64,000 nt of DNA. Source: Hymenobacter crusticola (lineage in GTDB: Bacteria; Bacteroidota; Bacteroidia; Cytophagales; Hymenobacteraceae). Location: positions 124,001-188,000 of the forward strand of contig NZ_MTSE01000007.1 of the NCBI RefSeq assembly GCF_002154225.1, written 5' to 3'. Of this stretch, positions 1 through 7,932 are shown in pieces. Each line of letters starts with the position of its first letter. Position 1 is the first letter of the stretch. The notes below the pieces were generated by a model. That model made no database searches and was not told the origin of the DNA. It saw only the letters and a program-made list of their open reading frames with translations. Made by a program: the position numbers and the translations under genes.

Positions 1-1844
1 ACGTCGGCCGGATTCATTAGGCTCCCGCGCCCCATAGCATCGCAGTCGTTTACGTTTACCAGAATAGGGATACGAGTACTTTCGCAGCTTCCAATAGCCT
101 GAGAAACGTAATAGACCTTACTACCTAGGGTAGAAGTAGGGGGGCTGAATGTATTGCCTGAGCCTACTGCGACAGTAGCTGTAGCACTATCGTAGAAACG
201 CAGGGTAGCACCCGTAGAAGGTGTGTTGAATGCAGTGCTCAGAGGCGTAGCTTGGGCATTTTGGCAATACTGCACCGCAACGCCACCGCTTACGAGTTGG
301 TTGAGGTGCGCATAAATATAGTTGGCAATCAAGTCGCTACCCGTGTTGTTGGGATGCAGAAAGTCTTGGCGCAGCGAAACAGGCGGGATATCGGCGGTGA
401 AGTTGGCCGCATCCTGTGAACTGCTGGTGTTGTACTGTGCCACCATGTAACTGCGCACATCTAAGTAGTGATTGCCATACGTTTTGGCCAAGGCCGCGTT
501 CAAAGCTAGGATTTGCTGGTAGGCATAGGTGCCTTTGCCTTCGCCGTCGCCGTTGAACACAGAGAGCACCAAGAAATTAGTGTGCGTCAGGTTCGCTACC
601 ATAGTCGCGATGTTAGCCTCCGTCAAAGCGCGCTGGTCGCGTGCATCGTTGCGCCCAGTCCAGATGATCGATGGCCAGGTGCGCTTTTCCGTGTCGGCCA
701 GCATGCGGGTCTTAACTTGGGTGGAGCTTTGCCCGCCAACACCTAGATTCACCACGTTGTAGCCACTGAGCCTCGAGAGCACAGTGGGATACCGTCCAAA
801 GTTGGAATCAGTGAAAGAGTCGCCCCAGGCAGCCACATTGCTGGTATTGGTTAGCAACGAGCTGACAATAGTAGGAGCGCTTGGTCGCGTGACAATGCTC
901 ACGACAACTGGGATACGGTTGCTTTCGCAGTCACCTAGGGTTTGAGAAGCGTAATACGTGGTGCTGCTGATGGCAGTCGTTGACGGTTGAAAGTTGCTAG
1001 CTAGGGGAGTGCTACCAGCCGTCGTAGTGTAAAGATTCAGCGTGGCGCCAGGCGCTGTGGTGATACTGTTGCTGAGCGGAGTCGTTGCCGAGCCTTGGCA
1101 GTAAGCTACCAAGCCTGCTACTGTAGGCAGAGGCACGGCGCAGGCACCGGAGCAAGTCAGCAAGTCGCTGGTTCTGCCGGCTTCATAGGCTTCGTTAATG
1201 GCGGTAATAGCAGTAGTCAGTTGCGCAACGGAGTATTGGCTGTTACAGCCGCCTAGCACTAAGTTCGCTTGGCTTAAAACAAAACTGACCGTTTTGCCCG
1301 TGAATGTTCCACTGGTGATAACCGCATCCTTGAGCGCAATACTGGCACTACTGTAGTTTGCATCTACTAAATCAAAGCCCACCGACAGCGTTAACGCAAC
1401 CACCTGACCGGCAAAATTACTTGCATATACATTGGAGCCGCCGCCCGGCTTACTAGGATTGGTATAGCTGGCGTCAAGTATCTCGGTCGTGCTGGCAGGA
1501 GAGGGAAGAAAGCTAGCTACGGCAGCAGCAGAAGCTAGCTTAAGCGTGCGCCCGCTAGAGCAGCCTGCAATCAAACCAGTAGGAAAAGCAGTGGAAAAGC
1601 GCTCGGCCAGATAAGTGCCGGTAGTAGCCGAGCTGTAGTACGCTTGCGTGTGGGTTTGAAAGCCACAATCAGCTACGGTTTGCGCCAGCACTTTATTAGC
1701 AGTAATACTTGCCAATAGCAAAATTGCTAAGCTACACAAGAAGGCTACTCGTGAGGCTAGGTGCGTCGGCTTTTGAAGAACACAGCTTGGAATCAGATCG
1801 AATAGTGTGGTCGCTTTCCGATCTTGGCAGTACAAAAAAACCAT
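1..1844 (-). CDS. Secreted SGNH/GDSL hydrolase with Ig-like (CHU_C-associated type) domains, C-terminus cut by window edge
   Basis: Reading the minus strand from ATG at 1844 gives an open frame of about 614 codons that runs off the window start. A hydrophobic segment near residues 33-50, ending at a V-L-A-Q site, looks like a signal peptide behind an unusually long basic n-region. The SGNH hydrolase blocks are visible: WGDSFT (block I, complement of about 815-845), NLGVGGQS (block II Gly), WTGRND (block III Asn) and DFLHPN (block V Asp-His). Cys-containing Ig-like modules of the type that ends C-E-S-x-R-I-P flank the hydrolase on both sides (about 880-1150 and 20-300). The family are extracytoplasmic esterases or lipases, often acting on acyl or acetyl groups of polysaccharides; the substrate here is unknown. 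A T9SS sorting domain may lie beyond the edge. Confidence 0.85.
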   Translation of the reverse strand, partial: MVFLYCQDRKATTLFDLIPSCVLQKPTHLASRVAFLCSLAILLLASITANKVLAQTVADCGFQTHTQAYYSSATTGTYLAERFSTAFPTGLIAGCSSGRTLKLASAAAVASFLPSPASTTEILDASYTNPSKPGGGSNVYASNFAGQVVALTLSVGFDLVDANYSSASIALKDAVITSGTFTGKTVSFVLSQANLVLGGCNSQYSVAQLTTAITAINEAYEAGRTSDLLTCSGACAVPLPTVAGLVAYCQGSATTPLSNSITTAPGATLNLYTTTAGSTPLASNFQPSTTAISSTTYYASQTLGDCESNRIPVVVSIVTRPSAPTIVSSLLTNTSNVAAWGDSFTDSNFGRYPTVLSRLSGYNVVNLGVGGQSSTQVKTRMLADTEKRTWPSIIWTGRNDARDQRALTEANIATMVANLTHTNFLVLSVFNGDGEGKGTYAYQQILALNAALAKTYGNHYLDVRSYMVAQYNTSSSQDAANFTADIPPVSLRQDFLHPNNTGSDLIANYIYAHLNQLVSGGVAVQYCQNAQATPLSTAFNTPSTGATLRFYDSATATVAVGSGNTFSPPTSTLGSKVYYVSQAIGSCESTRIPILVNVNDCDAMGRGSLMNPAD

Positions 1845-1882
1845 AAAAACGATGGCTTGGATTAGACTATTTCAGTCAGGGG

Positions 1883-1890
1883 CAAAATTA
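1883..1890 (-). promoter_or_regulatory. Bacteroidota-type -7 promoter box for the SGNH hydrolase gene
   Basis: The minus strand reads TAATTTTG here, matching the TAnnTTTG consensus of the Bacteroidota primary sigma factor. A TTG lies 23 bases upstream, within the known 17-23 spacing. The ATG at 1844 is about 38 bases downstream, giving a short leader. Confidence 0.55.
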
Positions 1891-2366
1891 CGCCTGTTTC
1901 GCCTTACCTCATGCAATAAACTACATATTTTATTAAAATTCGGTGAATAATAAGGAAAATAGTTGTGTATAAACAATGATAGGGGAGTGAAATAAGCTGG
2001 ATTGTGATGTGTGATTTAATGAGAATAATCCTACAATGACTTGGTGCATTGGAAGCAGCGATATATGAATGAATTCGTTATTTCTAAACTGAAAAATAGG
2101 AGTTAGCGAGCCAAAAAAACGTTTGCGGAAGCAAACTAGCCAACGACTATGAGCTGAAATACTCGCGGCAAGCAGCGAGCCAGATACCTAGGTTAAATAT
2201 CAATATAGTAGTATAGCACGAAGCCTTGTTTATACGCTTTTGCGAAGGCTAATTGCTTGCCTTATCTGGTGCACGTAGTCAAGTCGGAAGTATACTTTTA
2301 TTTAGAGTACTTTCTTTAATGGTAGATTATTGTTGCTGAGTAGACTAAGAAAGGTGCATAAGCAAT

Positions 2367-2394
2367 AAGGCCTCGCTACCAGTAGCGAGGCCTT
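2367..2394 (-). terminator. Terminator-like hairpin downstream of pyk
   Basis: A 13-bp perfect stem (AAGGCCTCGCTAC and its complement) with a very short loop lies 76 bases after the pyk stop codon. The T-tract on the minus strand is weak, so termination strength is uncertain. Confidence 0.55.
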
Positions 2395-2469
2395 GGAAAA
2401 CACTTTAATAAATATAGCAGGCTATAGCATTGTGAGTGCTGCTATTCTATGGAAAGTGAGACGACCTGC

Positions 2470-3909
2470 CTAGGCAACACTCACCTTTACCATGTTTGTT
2501 TTACCCTTTTCATTAATCGGCATAGAGGCAGTATTAATGAACACGTCGCCTTTTTGCAAATGACCCGCTGCCGTCAGGGCATAACGAATATCCGAAACGG
2601 TGCTGTCGGTGCTGAGCATGCGGTCGTAATAGAAGGCGCGCACGCCCCACACCAGGCTAAGTACCGTGAGCAGACTGCGGTTGCTGGTAAAGATAAAAAT
2701 GTCTGCCTTCGGGCGATACTTGGAAATCTGGAAAGCTGTGTAGCCCCGGAAGGTCATGCCCGTAATGGCTTTGGCGCCAGTGTTCTTCGCCAGGTGCCCC
2801 GCTGCCGAAAGTAAGCTGTCGACCATAAAGGACGACGATTTCGGATCGATGGGAAACCAGTGGTGATAGATGGTAGCGGAGCGGCTTTCTACGCTACGAA
2901 TGATGCTTGCCATCTGGCGGATAACTTCAACGGGGTAGGAGCCCACTGCCGTTTCTGCGGAAAGCATCACTGCATCAGCGCCATCGAGTACGGCATTAGC
3001 CACGTCGTTGGTTTCGGCTCGCGTTGGGCGTGGGTTCGTTATCATGCTCTCCATCATCTGAGTAGCCACGATAACTGGTTTGCCCGCTTGATTACACTTC
3101 TGGATAATCATTTTCTGGGCGAGCGGCACTTCTCCGCTAGCAATTTCAACTCCTAGGTCGCCACGTGCTACCATTACAGCATCCGTCAAAGCAATAATCT
3201 CGTCGACGTTGCGCAGGCCTTCGGGCGTTTCGATTTTGGCAATAACACGCGTCTGCTTGCCACTTTCGGCAATCAGCGACTTAATAAAGCGGATATCCTC
3301 GGCGCGCCGGGCAAACGAAAGAGCCACCCAGTCCACATCATGCTCCAGGCCAAACTGCAAGTCAGCAATATCTTTCTCCGTCATGGACGGAGCTGATACG
3401 TCGGAGTCGGGCAGGTTGATGCCCTTGCGGGGCTTCACCGTACCGCCGTACACTACTTCCACATCAACTTCTTTCTCGCGGTCGGTTTGGAGCACGCGCA
3501 ATTCGATTTTGCCATCGTCGATGAGGATAGCATCACCAGGCTTCACGTCGCGAGCTAAGCCCAGGTAAATAGTGCTCAGGCGCGTAGCTGTGCTAGTTTC
3601 CTTCTCCCCGCACACCAGTTTGATTCGGTCGCCGGCCTTGATTTCTACGCTGCCGCCTTCTACTTCGCCCAGGCGAATCTTCGGCCCTTGCAGGTCTTGC
3701 AGTAGACCAGCGTTGGTGCGCAGATCCTTGTTTACGCGCCGAACTGTGTTGATAACAGCTAGGTGGTCCTCGTAGGAGCCGTGCGAAAAGTTGAGGCGAA
3801 ACACATCAACCCCTTCCCGGATCAGGGTGCTTAGGCGCTCATACGAATTAGAGGCGGGCCCAACAGTGGCCACAATTTTGGTTTTGTTGAACGTGGGACG
3901 AGGTTCCAT
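2470..3909 (-). CDS. pyk: Pyruvate kinase
   Basis: Catalyses the last step of glycolysis, phosphoenolpyruvate plus ADP to pyruvate plus ATP, in the cytoplasm. The 479-residue product from ATG 3909 (MEPRPTFNKTKIVATVGP) has the usual bacterial length. It shows the N-terminal substrate motif (NFSHGSYEDH), the catalytic KIETPEGL segment and the signature MVARGDLGVEI, followed by the C-terminal alpha/beta domain. The frame stays open to 3999, but a TACCTTTG promoter box at 3948-3955 lies inside that extension and the homologous N-terminus begins at 3909, so I chose the shorter start. The upstream neighbour on the same strand is the IPExxxVDY protein, a pairing common in Bacteroidota. Confidence 0.96.
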   Translation of the reverse strand: MEPRPTFNKTKIVATVGPASNSYERLSTLIREGVDVFRLNFSHGSYEDHLAVINTVRRVNKDLRTNAGLLQDLQGPKIRLGEVEGGSVEIKAGDRIKLVCGEKETSTATRLSTIYLGLARDVKPGDAILIDDGKIELRVLQTDREKEVDVEVVYGGTVKPRKGINLPDSDVSAPSMTEKDIADLQFGLEHDVDWVALSFARRAEDIRFIKSLIAESGKQTRVIAKIETPEGLRNVDEIIALTDAVMVARGDLGVEIASGEVPLAQKMIIQKCNQAGKPVIVATQMMESMITNPRPTRAETNDVANAVLDGADAVMLSAETAVGSYPVEVIRQMASIIRSVESRSATIYHHWFPIDPKSSSFMVDSLLSAAGHLAKNTGAKAITGMTFRGYTAFQISKYRPKADIFIFTSNRSLLTVLSLVWGVRAFYYDRMLSTDSTVSDIRYALTAAGHLQKGDVFINTASMPINEKGKTNMVKVSVA

Positions 3910-3947
3910 GAACTTAGTAAGAGGTGTCAGAATGTGATTGGCAGGCC

Positions 3948-3955
3948 CAAAGGTA
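3948..3955 (-). promoter_or_regulatory. -7 promoter box for pyk
   Basis: The minus strand reads TACCTTTG, an exact match to TAnnTTTG, 38 bases upstream of ATG 3909. No convincing TTG -33 element was found at the usual distance. Confidence 0.55.
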
Positions 3956-4065
3956 GCTTGATCGAGGGAAGACAGCAGACCTAGGCGCCCGATGAGCATG
4001 CCAACGGACGGCTGCAGACGTAATACGTGAGGTGTGGGCGTCTGCGTTGCGGCGGCATTGGCCGC

Positions 4066-4491
4066 TCAAAAGAGCAGATTTTCTTTGAATTTTAGCTCGT
4101 TCGGGTCGAACTGACACGCGTATTGCACGTCGGGCAGTGTCGTTAAGCGCTCAACTATTAGCTCGCTCGCTAGCCGCCCCATGCCATTGCAAATCTGTAC
4201 CAAATAGTCGTACTCCTTAATATCAGGCGCTAGGTAGGGTTTTTTGAGGGTAGAGGGGTCGAGGGAGCGGTTGCGAAATAGGCGCAAGGTGCTCACCTCA
4301 TTTGCGTATAAATAGTTGCTGATTACCAAACGACCCTGATTTAACGGATAAATAAGGTCTTGCTGCTTGATCAAACGTAGCCCTAATGTATGGTTCAGGG
4401 CCCAGGCTAGCTTGTGTTCCCGGCTCGAGGAAACCAGGCCAAATAAGTCGAAATCGCAGTCGTATTCTACCTCCAGCGTAAGTGTTTTCAT
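4066..4491 (-). CDS. IPExxxVDY family protein
   Basis: A 141-residue cytoplasmic protein of a Bacteroidota-restricted family named for the motif IPExxxVDY. The equivalent here is APDIKEYDY, near residue 91. No catalytic motif is visible and the biochemical role of the family is unknown. It sits between pyk and the divergent acpP-fabF-rnc genes, the arrangement seen in many Bacteroidota, which suggests a housekeeping role linked to lipid synthesis or central metabolism. I start at ATG 4491 (MKTLTLEVEYDCD) rather than 4509 because the alternative adds only six unconserved residues. A TAGTTTTG promoter box (complement of 4517-4524) lies 25 bases upstream. Confidence 0.85.
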   Translation of the reverse strand: MKTLTLEVEYDCDFDLFGLVSSSREHKLAWALNHTLGLRLIKQQDLIYPLNQGRLVISNYLYANEVSTLRLFRNRSLDPSTLKKPYLAPDIKEYDYLVQICNGMGRLASELIVERLTTLPDVQYACQFDPNELKFKENLLF

Positions 4492-4516
4492 CGCAGAAAA
4501 TGGAGCCACTAAACAG

Positions 4517-4524
4517 CAAAACTA
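4517..4524 (-). promoter_or_regulatory. -7 promoter box for the IPExxxVDY gene
   Basis: The minus strand reads TAGTTTTG, matching TAnnTTTG, with a TTG 16 bases upstream. It lies 25 bases before ATG 4491. Confidence 0.5.
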
Positions 4525-4653
4525 AGCACAAGCACAAGGCCAAGGAACCTGTCCCATCATAATCTTGTACCTAGAAGATTCGGGGGGCTTTGTTTGAAAA
4601 TGTTAGGGAAGATAGTGTTATTTGTGCCTAGTTTTCCTCAAACCCCCACGGAA

Positions 4654-4890
4654 ATGTCTGAAATTGCAGAAAAAGTAAAAGCCATTATCATCGATAAACT
4701 TGGTGTTGAAGCTTCAGAAGTTACGCCAGAAGCAAGCTTCACGAACGATCTGGGTGCCGATTCGCTGGATACCGTTGAGCTGATCATGGAGTTCGAAAAA
4801 GAATTCAACGTATCGATTCCGGACGATCAAGCTGAGAACATTGCCACGGTAGGCCAAGCCATCAGCTACCTAGAAGAGCACGCCAAGTAA
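4654..4890 (+). CDS. acpP: Acyl carrier protein
   Basis: Carries growing fatty acyl chains on a phosphopantetheine arm during type II fatty acid synthesis. The 78-residue acidic product starts [12 protein letters not shown]. It has the invariant [10 protein letters not shown] motif with Ser37 as the attachment site, and the expected four-helix length. An in-frame ATG exists at 4594, but the extension is hydrophobic and unlike any ACP, so ATG 4654 is preferred. fabF follows after 103 bases that include a GC-rich hairpin, so acpP is probably transcribed in excess over the downstream genes. Confidence 0.97.
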   Translation: MSEIAEKVKAIIIDKLGVEASEVTPEASFTNDLGADSLDTVELIMEFEKEFNVSIPDDQAENIATVGQAISYLEEHAK

Positions 4891-4928
4891 GGTTTGCGCT
4901 TTTTTAATTAGTAAAGTTTAGTGCTTTT

Positions 4929-4960
4929 CGGCCGGCCCGCCGCCGGCCGTTTTGCTTTTT
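4929..4960 (+). terminator. Rho-independent terminator or attenuator between acpP and fabF
   Basis: An 8-bp all-GC stem (CGGCCGGC, 4929-4936, with 4942-4949) with a 5-base loop is followed by TTTTGCTTTTT. It could let acpP be expressed more strongly than fabF-rnc. Confidence 0.75.
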
Positions 4961-4993
4961 AGTCCAGTTCTTCTTTCGCCCTCCCGTTAGCCT

Positions 4994-6244
4994 ATGTCTC
5001 TTCGGAGAGTTGTTGTGACCGGCCTAGGTGCCATCACTCCCATTGGGAACACTGTCTCCGACTACTGGAGCGGTTTGTCGCAGGGGGTCAGTGGTGCCGC
5101 GCCCATCACCCGCTTTAACGCCAGCAAGTTCAAGACCCGCTTCGCCTGCGAAGTAAAAGGGTATAACCCTGACGATTACTTTCCCACGAAGGAAGGTCGG
5201 AAGATGGATATCTTCACTCAGTTTGCGCTCATTGCCAGCGACGAAGCCATCAAAGATGCTGGCATCGACGAAGGCGTTGACAAAGACCGAGTAGGTGTTA
5301 TCTGGGGCTCCGGCATCGGTGGCCTTACCTCCCTGCAAGCGGAGTGTATTGCTTTTGCCAAAGGCGACGGTACGCCGCGCTTTAATCCCTTCTTCATTCC
5401 GAAGATGATTGCCGACAGTGCGTCGGGCAACATCTCTATTCGCCACAAATTTCGCGGTCCGAACTTCGTAACGACTTCGGCCTGTGCGTCTTCCTCCGAC
5501 TCGATCATCTCCGCCTTCAACTACATTCGCCTTAATATGGCTGATGTGGTGGTGACGGGTGGCTCCGAAGCCGCCGTAACGGAATCGGGCGTAGGGGGCT
5601 TCAATGCCCTGAAAGCAATGAGCGAACGGAACGACACTCCCGAGCTAGCTTCGCGACCTTACGATAAAGATCGTGATGGTTTCGTGCTAGGTGAGGGTTC
5701 AGGGGCTTTGGTGCTGGAGGAGTACGAACACGCCAAAGCCCGCGGAGCCAAAATCTACGCGGAGCTAATCGGTGGTGGCATGTCGGCTGATGCGTACCAC
5801 ATTACGGCTCCCGATCCGGAAGGAAATGGAGTGGTATTGGTAATGAAGAATGCCCTGCGGGATGCTGGCCTCAATCCGGAGGATATCGACTACATCAACA
5901 CGCACGGCACTAGCACGCCCCTAGGCGACGGCGCCGAAGTCAAAGCTATCCAGAAGGTATTTGGCGACCACGCCTATAACCTGAATATCAGCTCGACCAA
6001 GAGTATGACGGGGCACTTGCTGGGTGGCGCTGGCGGTATTGAAGCCGTAGCGGCTATCTTGGCTATTCAGAATAATATTGTACCGCCAACCATCAACCAC
6101 TTCACCGACGATCCGGAGCTAGATACGCGCCTGAACTTTACGTTCAACCAAGCGCAGACCCGCACGGTGAACATCGCGATGAGCAACACATTTGGTTTCG
6201 GCGGACACAACACATCGGTTATCTTCCGCAAATTCAACGAATAA
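4994..6244 (+). CDS. fabF: Beta-ketoacyl-ACP synthase II
   Basis: Condenses malonyl-ACP with acyl-ACP in fatty acid elongation. The 416-residue product has the full thiolase fold and the Cys-His-His triad: C164 in TSACASSS, H304 in NTHGTST and H341 in SMTGHLLGGAGG, with the conserved Lys336 just before the last. The length is normal for FabF. The segment after the catalytic Cys reads ASSSDSI. The stop codon overlaps the rnc start by one base (TAATG), so the two are translationally coupled. Confidence 0.97.
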   Translation: MSLRRVVVTGLGAITPIGNTVSDYWSGLSQGVSGAAPITRFNASKFKTRFACEVKGYNPDDYFPTKEGRKMDIFTQFALIASDEAIKDAGIDEGVDKDRVGVIWGSGIGGLTSLQAECIAFAKGDGTPRFNPFFIPKMIADSASGNISIRHKFRGPNFVTTSACASSSDSIISAFNYIRLNMADVVVTGGSEAAVTESGVGGFNALKAMSERNDTPELASRPYDKDRDGFVLGEGSGALVLEEYEHAKARGAKIYAELIGGGMSADAYHITAPDPEGNGVVLVMKNALRDAGLNPEDIDYINTHGTSTPLGDGAEVKAIQKVFGDHAYNLNISSTKSMTGHLLGGAGGIEAVAAILAIQNNIVPPTINHFTDDPELDTRLNFTFNQAQTRTVNIAMSNTFGFGGHNTSVIFRKFNE

Positions 6245-6993
6245 TGCCTCGTTCCGGCCAGCCACTTCCGCTGTTCGGTTTTTTCCGACGGTTTCTTGGT
6301 CAAGACCGCGCCTTCCGGCAAGCAATTGCCACGGTAATCGGCCGCACGCCTGACAACGTGCGGCTTTATCATTTGGCCTTTACGCACTCCTCGGTGGTGC
6401 GCCAACAGCCGGAGCAAGGGCGGCATCAAAGCAATGAGCGCCTCGAGTTTCTGGGTGATGCTATCCTCGGCTCCGTGGTGGCGGAATACTTGTTTCGTAA
6501 GTATCCGTACGAGCAAGAAGGCTTTCTGACTGAGACCCGCTCCCGCATTGTGAACCGCGAGAGCCTGAACGCGTTAGCCTTAAAAATCGGCCTTGATAAA
6601 CTCGTGCAGCTTGACCCAACCCAGACGCGGGCTTCTCGGTCGCGCTCCGTTAATGGCAATGCGCTAGAAGCATTGGTTGGAGCCGTGTACCTTGACCACG
6701 GCTACAAAGCGGCTCGCAAGTTTGTGCTGAATCGCCTGATCAAGCCATATGTTGATGTGAAGGCCTTAGCCACGACGACCAGCAATTTTAAAAGTAAGCT
6801 GATAGAGTGGGCTCAGCGCCAGGGCAAAAACCTGCGCTACGATATTGAGGGGCAGCCGCAGATCGGGGGTACGATGGAGTTTTCGGCCACGGTGCTGATT
6901 GATGAAGAACCCGTAGCTACGGGTATGGGTCTGTCGAAAAAACAGGCCGAGCAAACCGCCGCCGAGCGGGCGCTAGCAGTACTAGGAGTGTAA
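6244..6993 (+). CDS. rnc: Ribonuclease III
   Basis: Double-strand-specific endoribonuclease for rRNA and mRNA processing. The 249-residue product has the signature NERLEFLGDAILG near residues 60-72, the second acidic cluster near residues 135-145 (NALEALVGAVYLD), and a C-terminal double-stranded RNA-binding domain from about residue 180 (KSKLIEWAQ through KKQAEQTAAERAL). It overlaps fabF by one base. The acpP-fabF-rnc order is standard in Bacteroidota. Confidence 0.96.
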   Translation: MPRSGQPLPLFGFFRRFLGQDRAFRQAIATVIGRTPDNVRLYHLAFTHSSVVRQQPEQGRHQSNERLEFLGDAILGSVVAEYLFRKYPYEQEGFLTETRSRIVNRESLNALALKIGLDKLVQLDPTQTRASRSRSVNGNALEALVGAVYLDHGYKAARKFVLNRLIKPYVDVKALATTTSNFKSKLIEWAQRQGKNLRYDIEGQPQIGGTMEFSATVLIDEEPVATGMGLSKKQAEQTAAERALAVLGV

Positions 6994-7005
6994 AGGCGAG
7001 TTGCC

Positions 7006-7416
7006 TTAGTGCGGCAAAGCGGGCCGATTAAGCCAAATCCTAAAAGCTAGGGTACCAAGGGCGTAGGCTACTACATCCAGTGGGTCGCTTACGTAGCGGC
7101 TTGACCACTGGGGAACAAGCCCCTCGAACACAACGGAGACGTAGAGCCAGGCGGCCACGAGCCACCTGGAGGGAAAAATAAAAGCTAGGTTCTGGGTGAG
7201 GCGCCTTTGCACAACCAGCGTGAGCGTCAGCAGGATCGGCATGCACGTGAGGTCGGCGAGGTAGGAGGTGATGTACGTGGGGAAAGAGACCCAGTGTGAA
7301 AGTTGCAGCACTTTGAAGAGTCCGTACACCGCCGCCGCCCCGGCGAACAGCGGTCGGTGCAGTTCTAGTAGTTTTACCCCCGGGCGTATTACCCTGCTAA
7401 TACCACTCCCAGCCAT
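7006..7416 (-). CDS. Small multi-spanning membrane protein of unknown function
   Basis: A 136-residue hydrophobic protein with about four predicted membrane segments (near residues 23-40, 50-75, 85-100 and 110-130). I do not recognise a family with certainty; short polar loops with Trp-Ser-Ser-Arg and Asp-Pro-Leu-Asp precede the last helix. I start at ATG 7416, because the longer frame from 7476 adds a Cys-rich leader overlapping the preceding gene. Even from 7416 it overlaps the 3' end of the zinc-ribbon gene by 28 bases, so the pair is likely one transcription unit. Confidence 0.7.
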   Translation of the reverse strand: MAGSGISRVIRPGVKLLELHRPLFAGAAAVYGLFKVLQLSHWVSFPTYITSYLADLTCMPILLTLTLVVQRRLTQNLAFIFPSRWLVAAWLYVSVVFEGLVPQWSSRYVSDPLDVVAYALGTLAFRIWLNRPALPH

Positions 7417-7697
7417 AAGAAAAAGGAAATAATTGCGGCAAAAAGAACTTGACCGCTCAGCACAACATACTTCCACAGACGGGTAAAAAGGCCGTCGGCT
7501 GGATCTATCTTGATGAATACGCGGGGTGCTTTCTCATTTTCTTGTTCGGCGGCATCCCGTTGAATGACCTGCTGGTATGCCTGCGGGTCGAGCAGTTCCC
7601 CACAGTGTGTGCACCGATCTTCGTGGTGCAGGGCCCAAGCTGACCACTGCCCACAATGCGGACATTTCTTGGTGTTGGTAGCGGCAGAATTGTCCAT
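7389..7697 (-). CDS. Zinc-ribbon protein with a C-terminal membrane helix
   Basis: A 102-residue protein with two CxxC pairs, CPHCG (residues 12-16) and CTHCG (residues 32-36), that form a zinc ribbon. A charged linker follows, then one hydrophobic segment near residues 80-100 (VLFAAIISFFLWLGVVLAG). This places the ribbon on the cytoplasmic side of a tail-anchored protein. The function is unknown. The downstream membrane protein gene overlaps its end, suggesting a two-component membrane unit. Confidence 0.75.
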   Translation of the reverse strand: MDNSAATNTKKCPHCGQWSAWALHHEDRCTHCGELLDPQAYQQVIQRDAAEQENEKAPRVFIKIDPADGLFTRLWKYVVLSGQVLFAAIISFFLWLGVVLAG

Positions 7698-7932
7698 AGA
7701 AGTAAGCTAGGTTCGTGAAGCATACTTGCTTTCTGCCCCATCTATCTACTGCTGGTTAGCTCGCTTTTGCTGAGCAAGCTGAAACAGGAAGCTGCCGTAT
7801 ACTTACATTGAATTAAGGCCGGCCGACGCATAAAAGCAAGGTTCTAGGTGCCGATCGGGCATGTTTTTACCCGCCAGACACAACCTGCCGAGCCGAAAAC
7901 GAGTTTTCTTCTCAAACCTTTCCTTACCGCTC

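Larger units (their letters stand above)
1845..2469. other. AT-rich intergenic region without a recognisable gene
   Basis: This 625-base gap lies between the divergently placed hydrolase start and the pyk stop. Apart from the promoter box near 1883 and the terminator hairpin at 2367-2394 I see no conserved ORF, RNA or repeat. The stretch 1900-2350 is clearly AT-richer than its surroundings. Confidence 0.6.

Noticed and set aside
2449-2814. 121-residue plus-strand frame opposite the pyk 3' end
   Set aside because: Antisense shadow of pyk without domain or promoter.
3910-3999. N-terminal extension of pyruvate kinase by 30 residues
   Set aside because: A TACCTTTG promoter box lies inside it, and the pyruvate kinase homology starts at ATG 3909.
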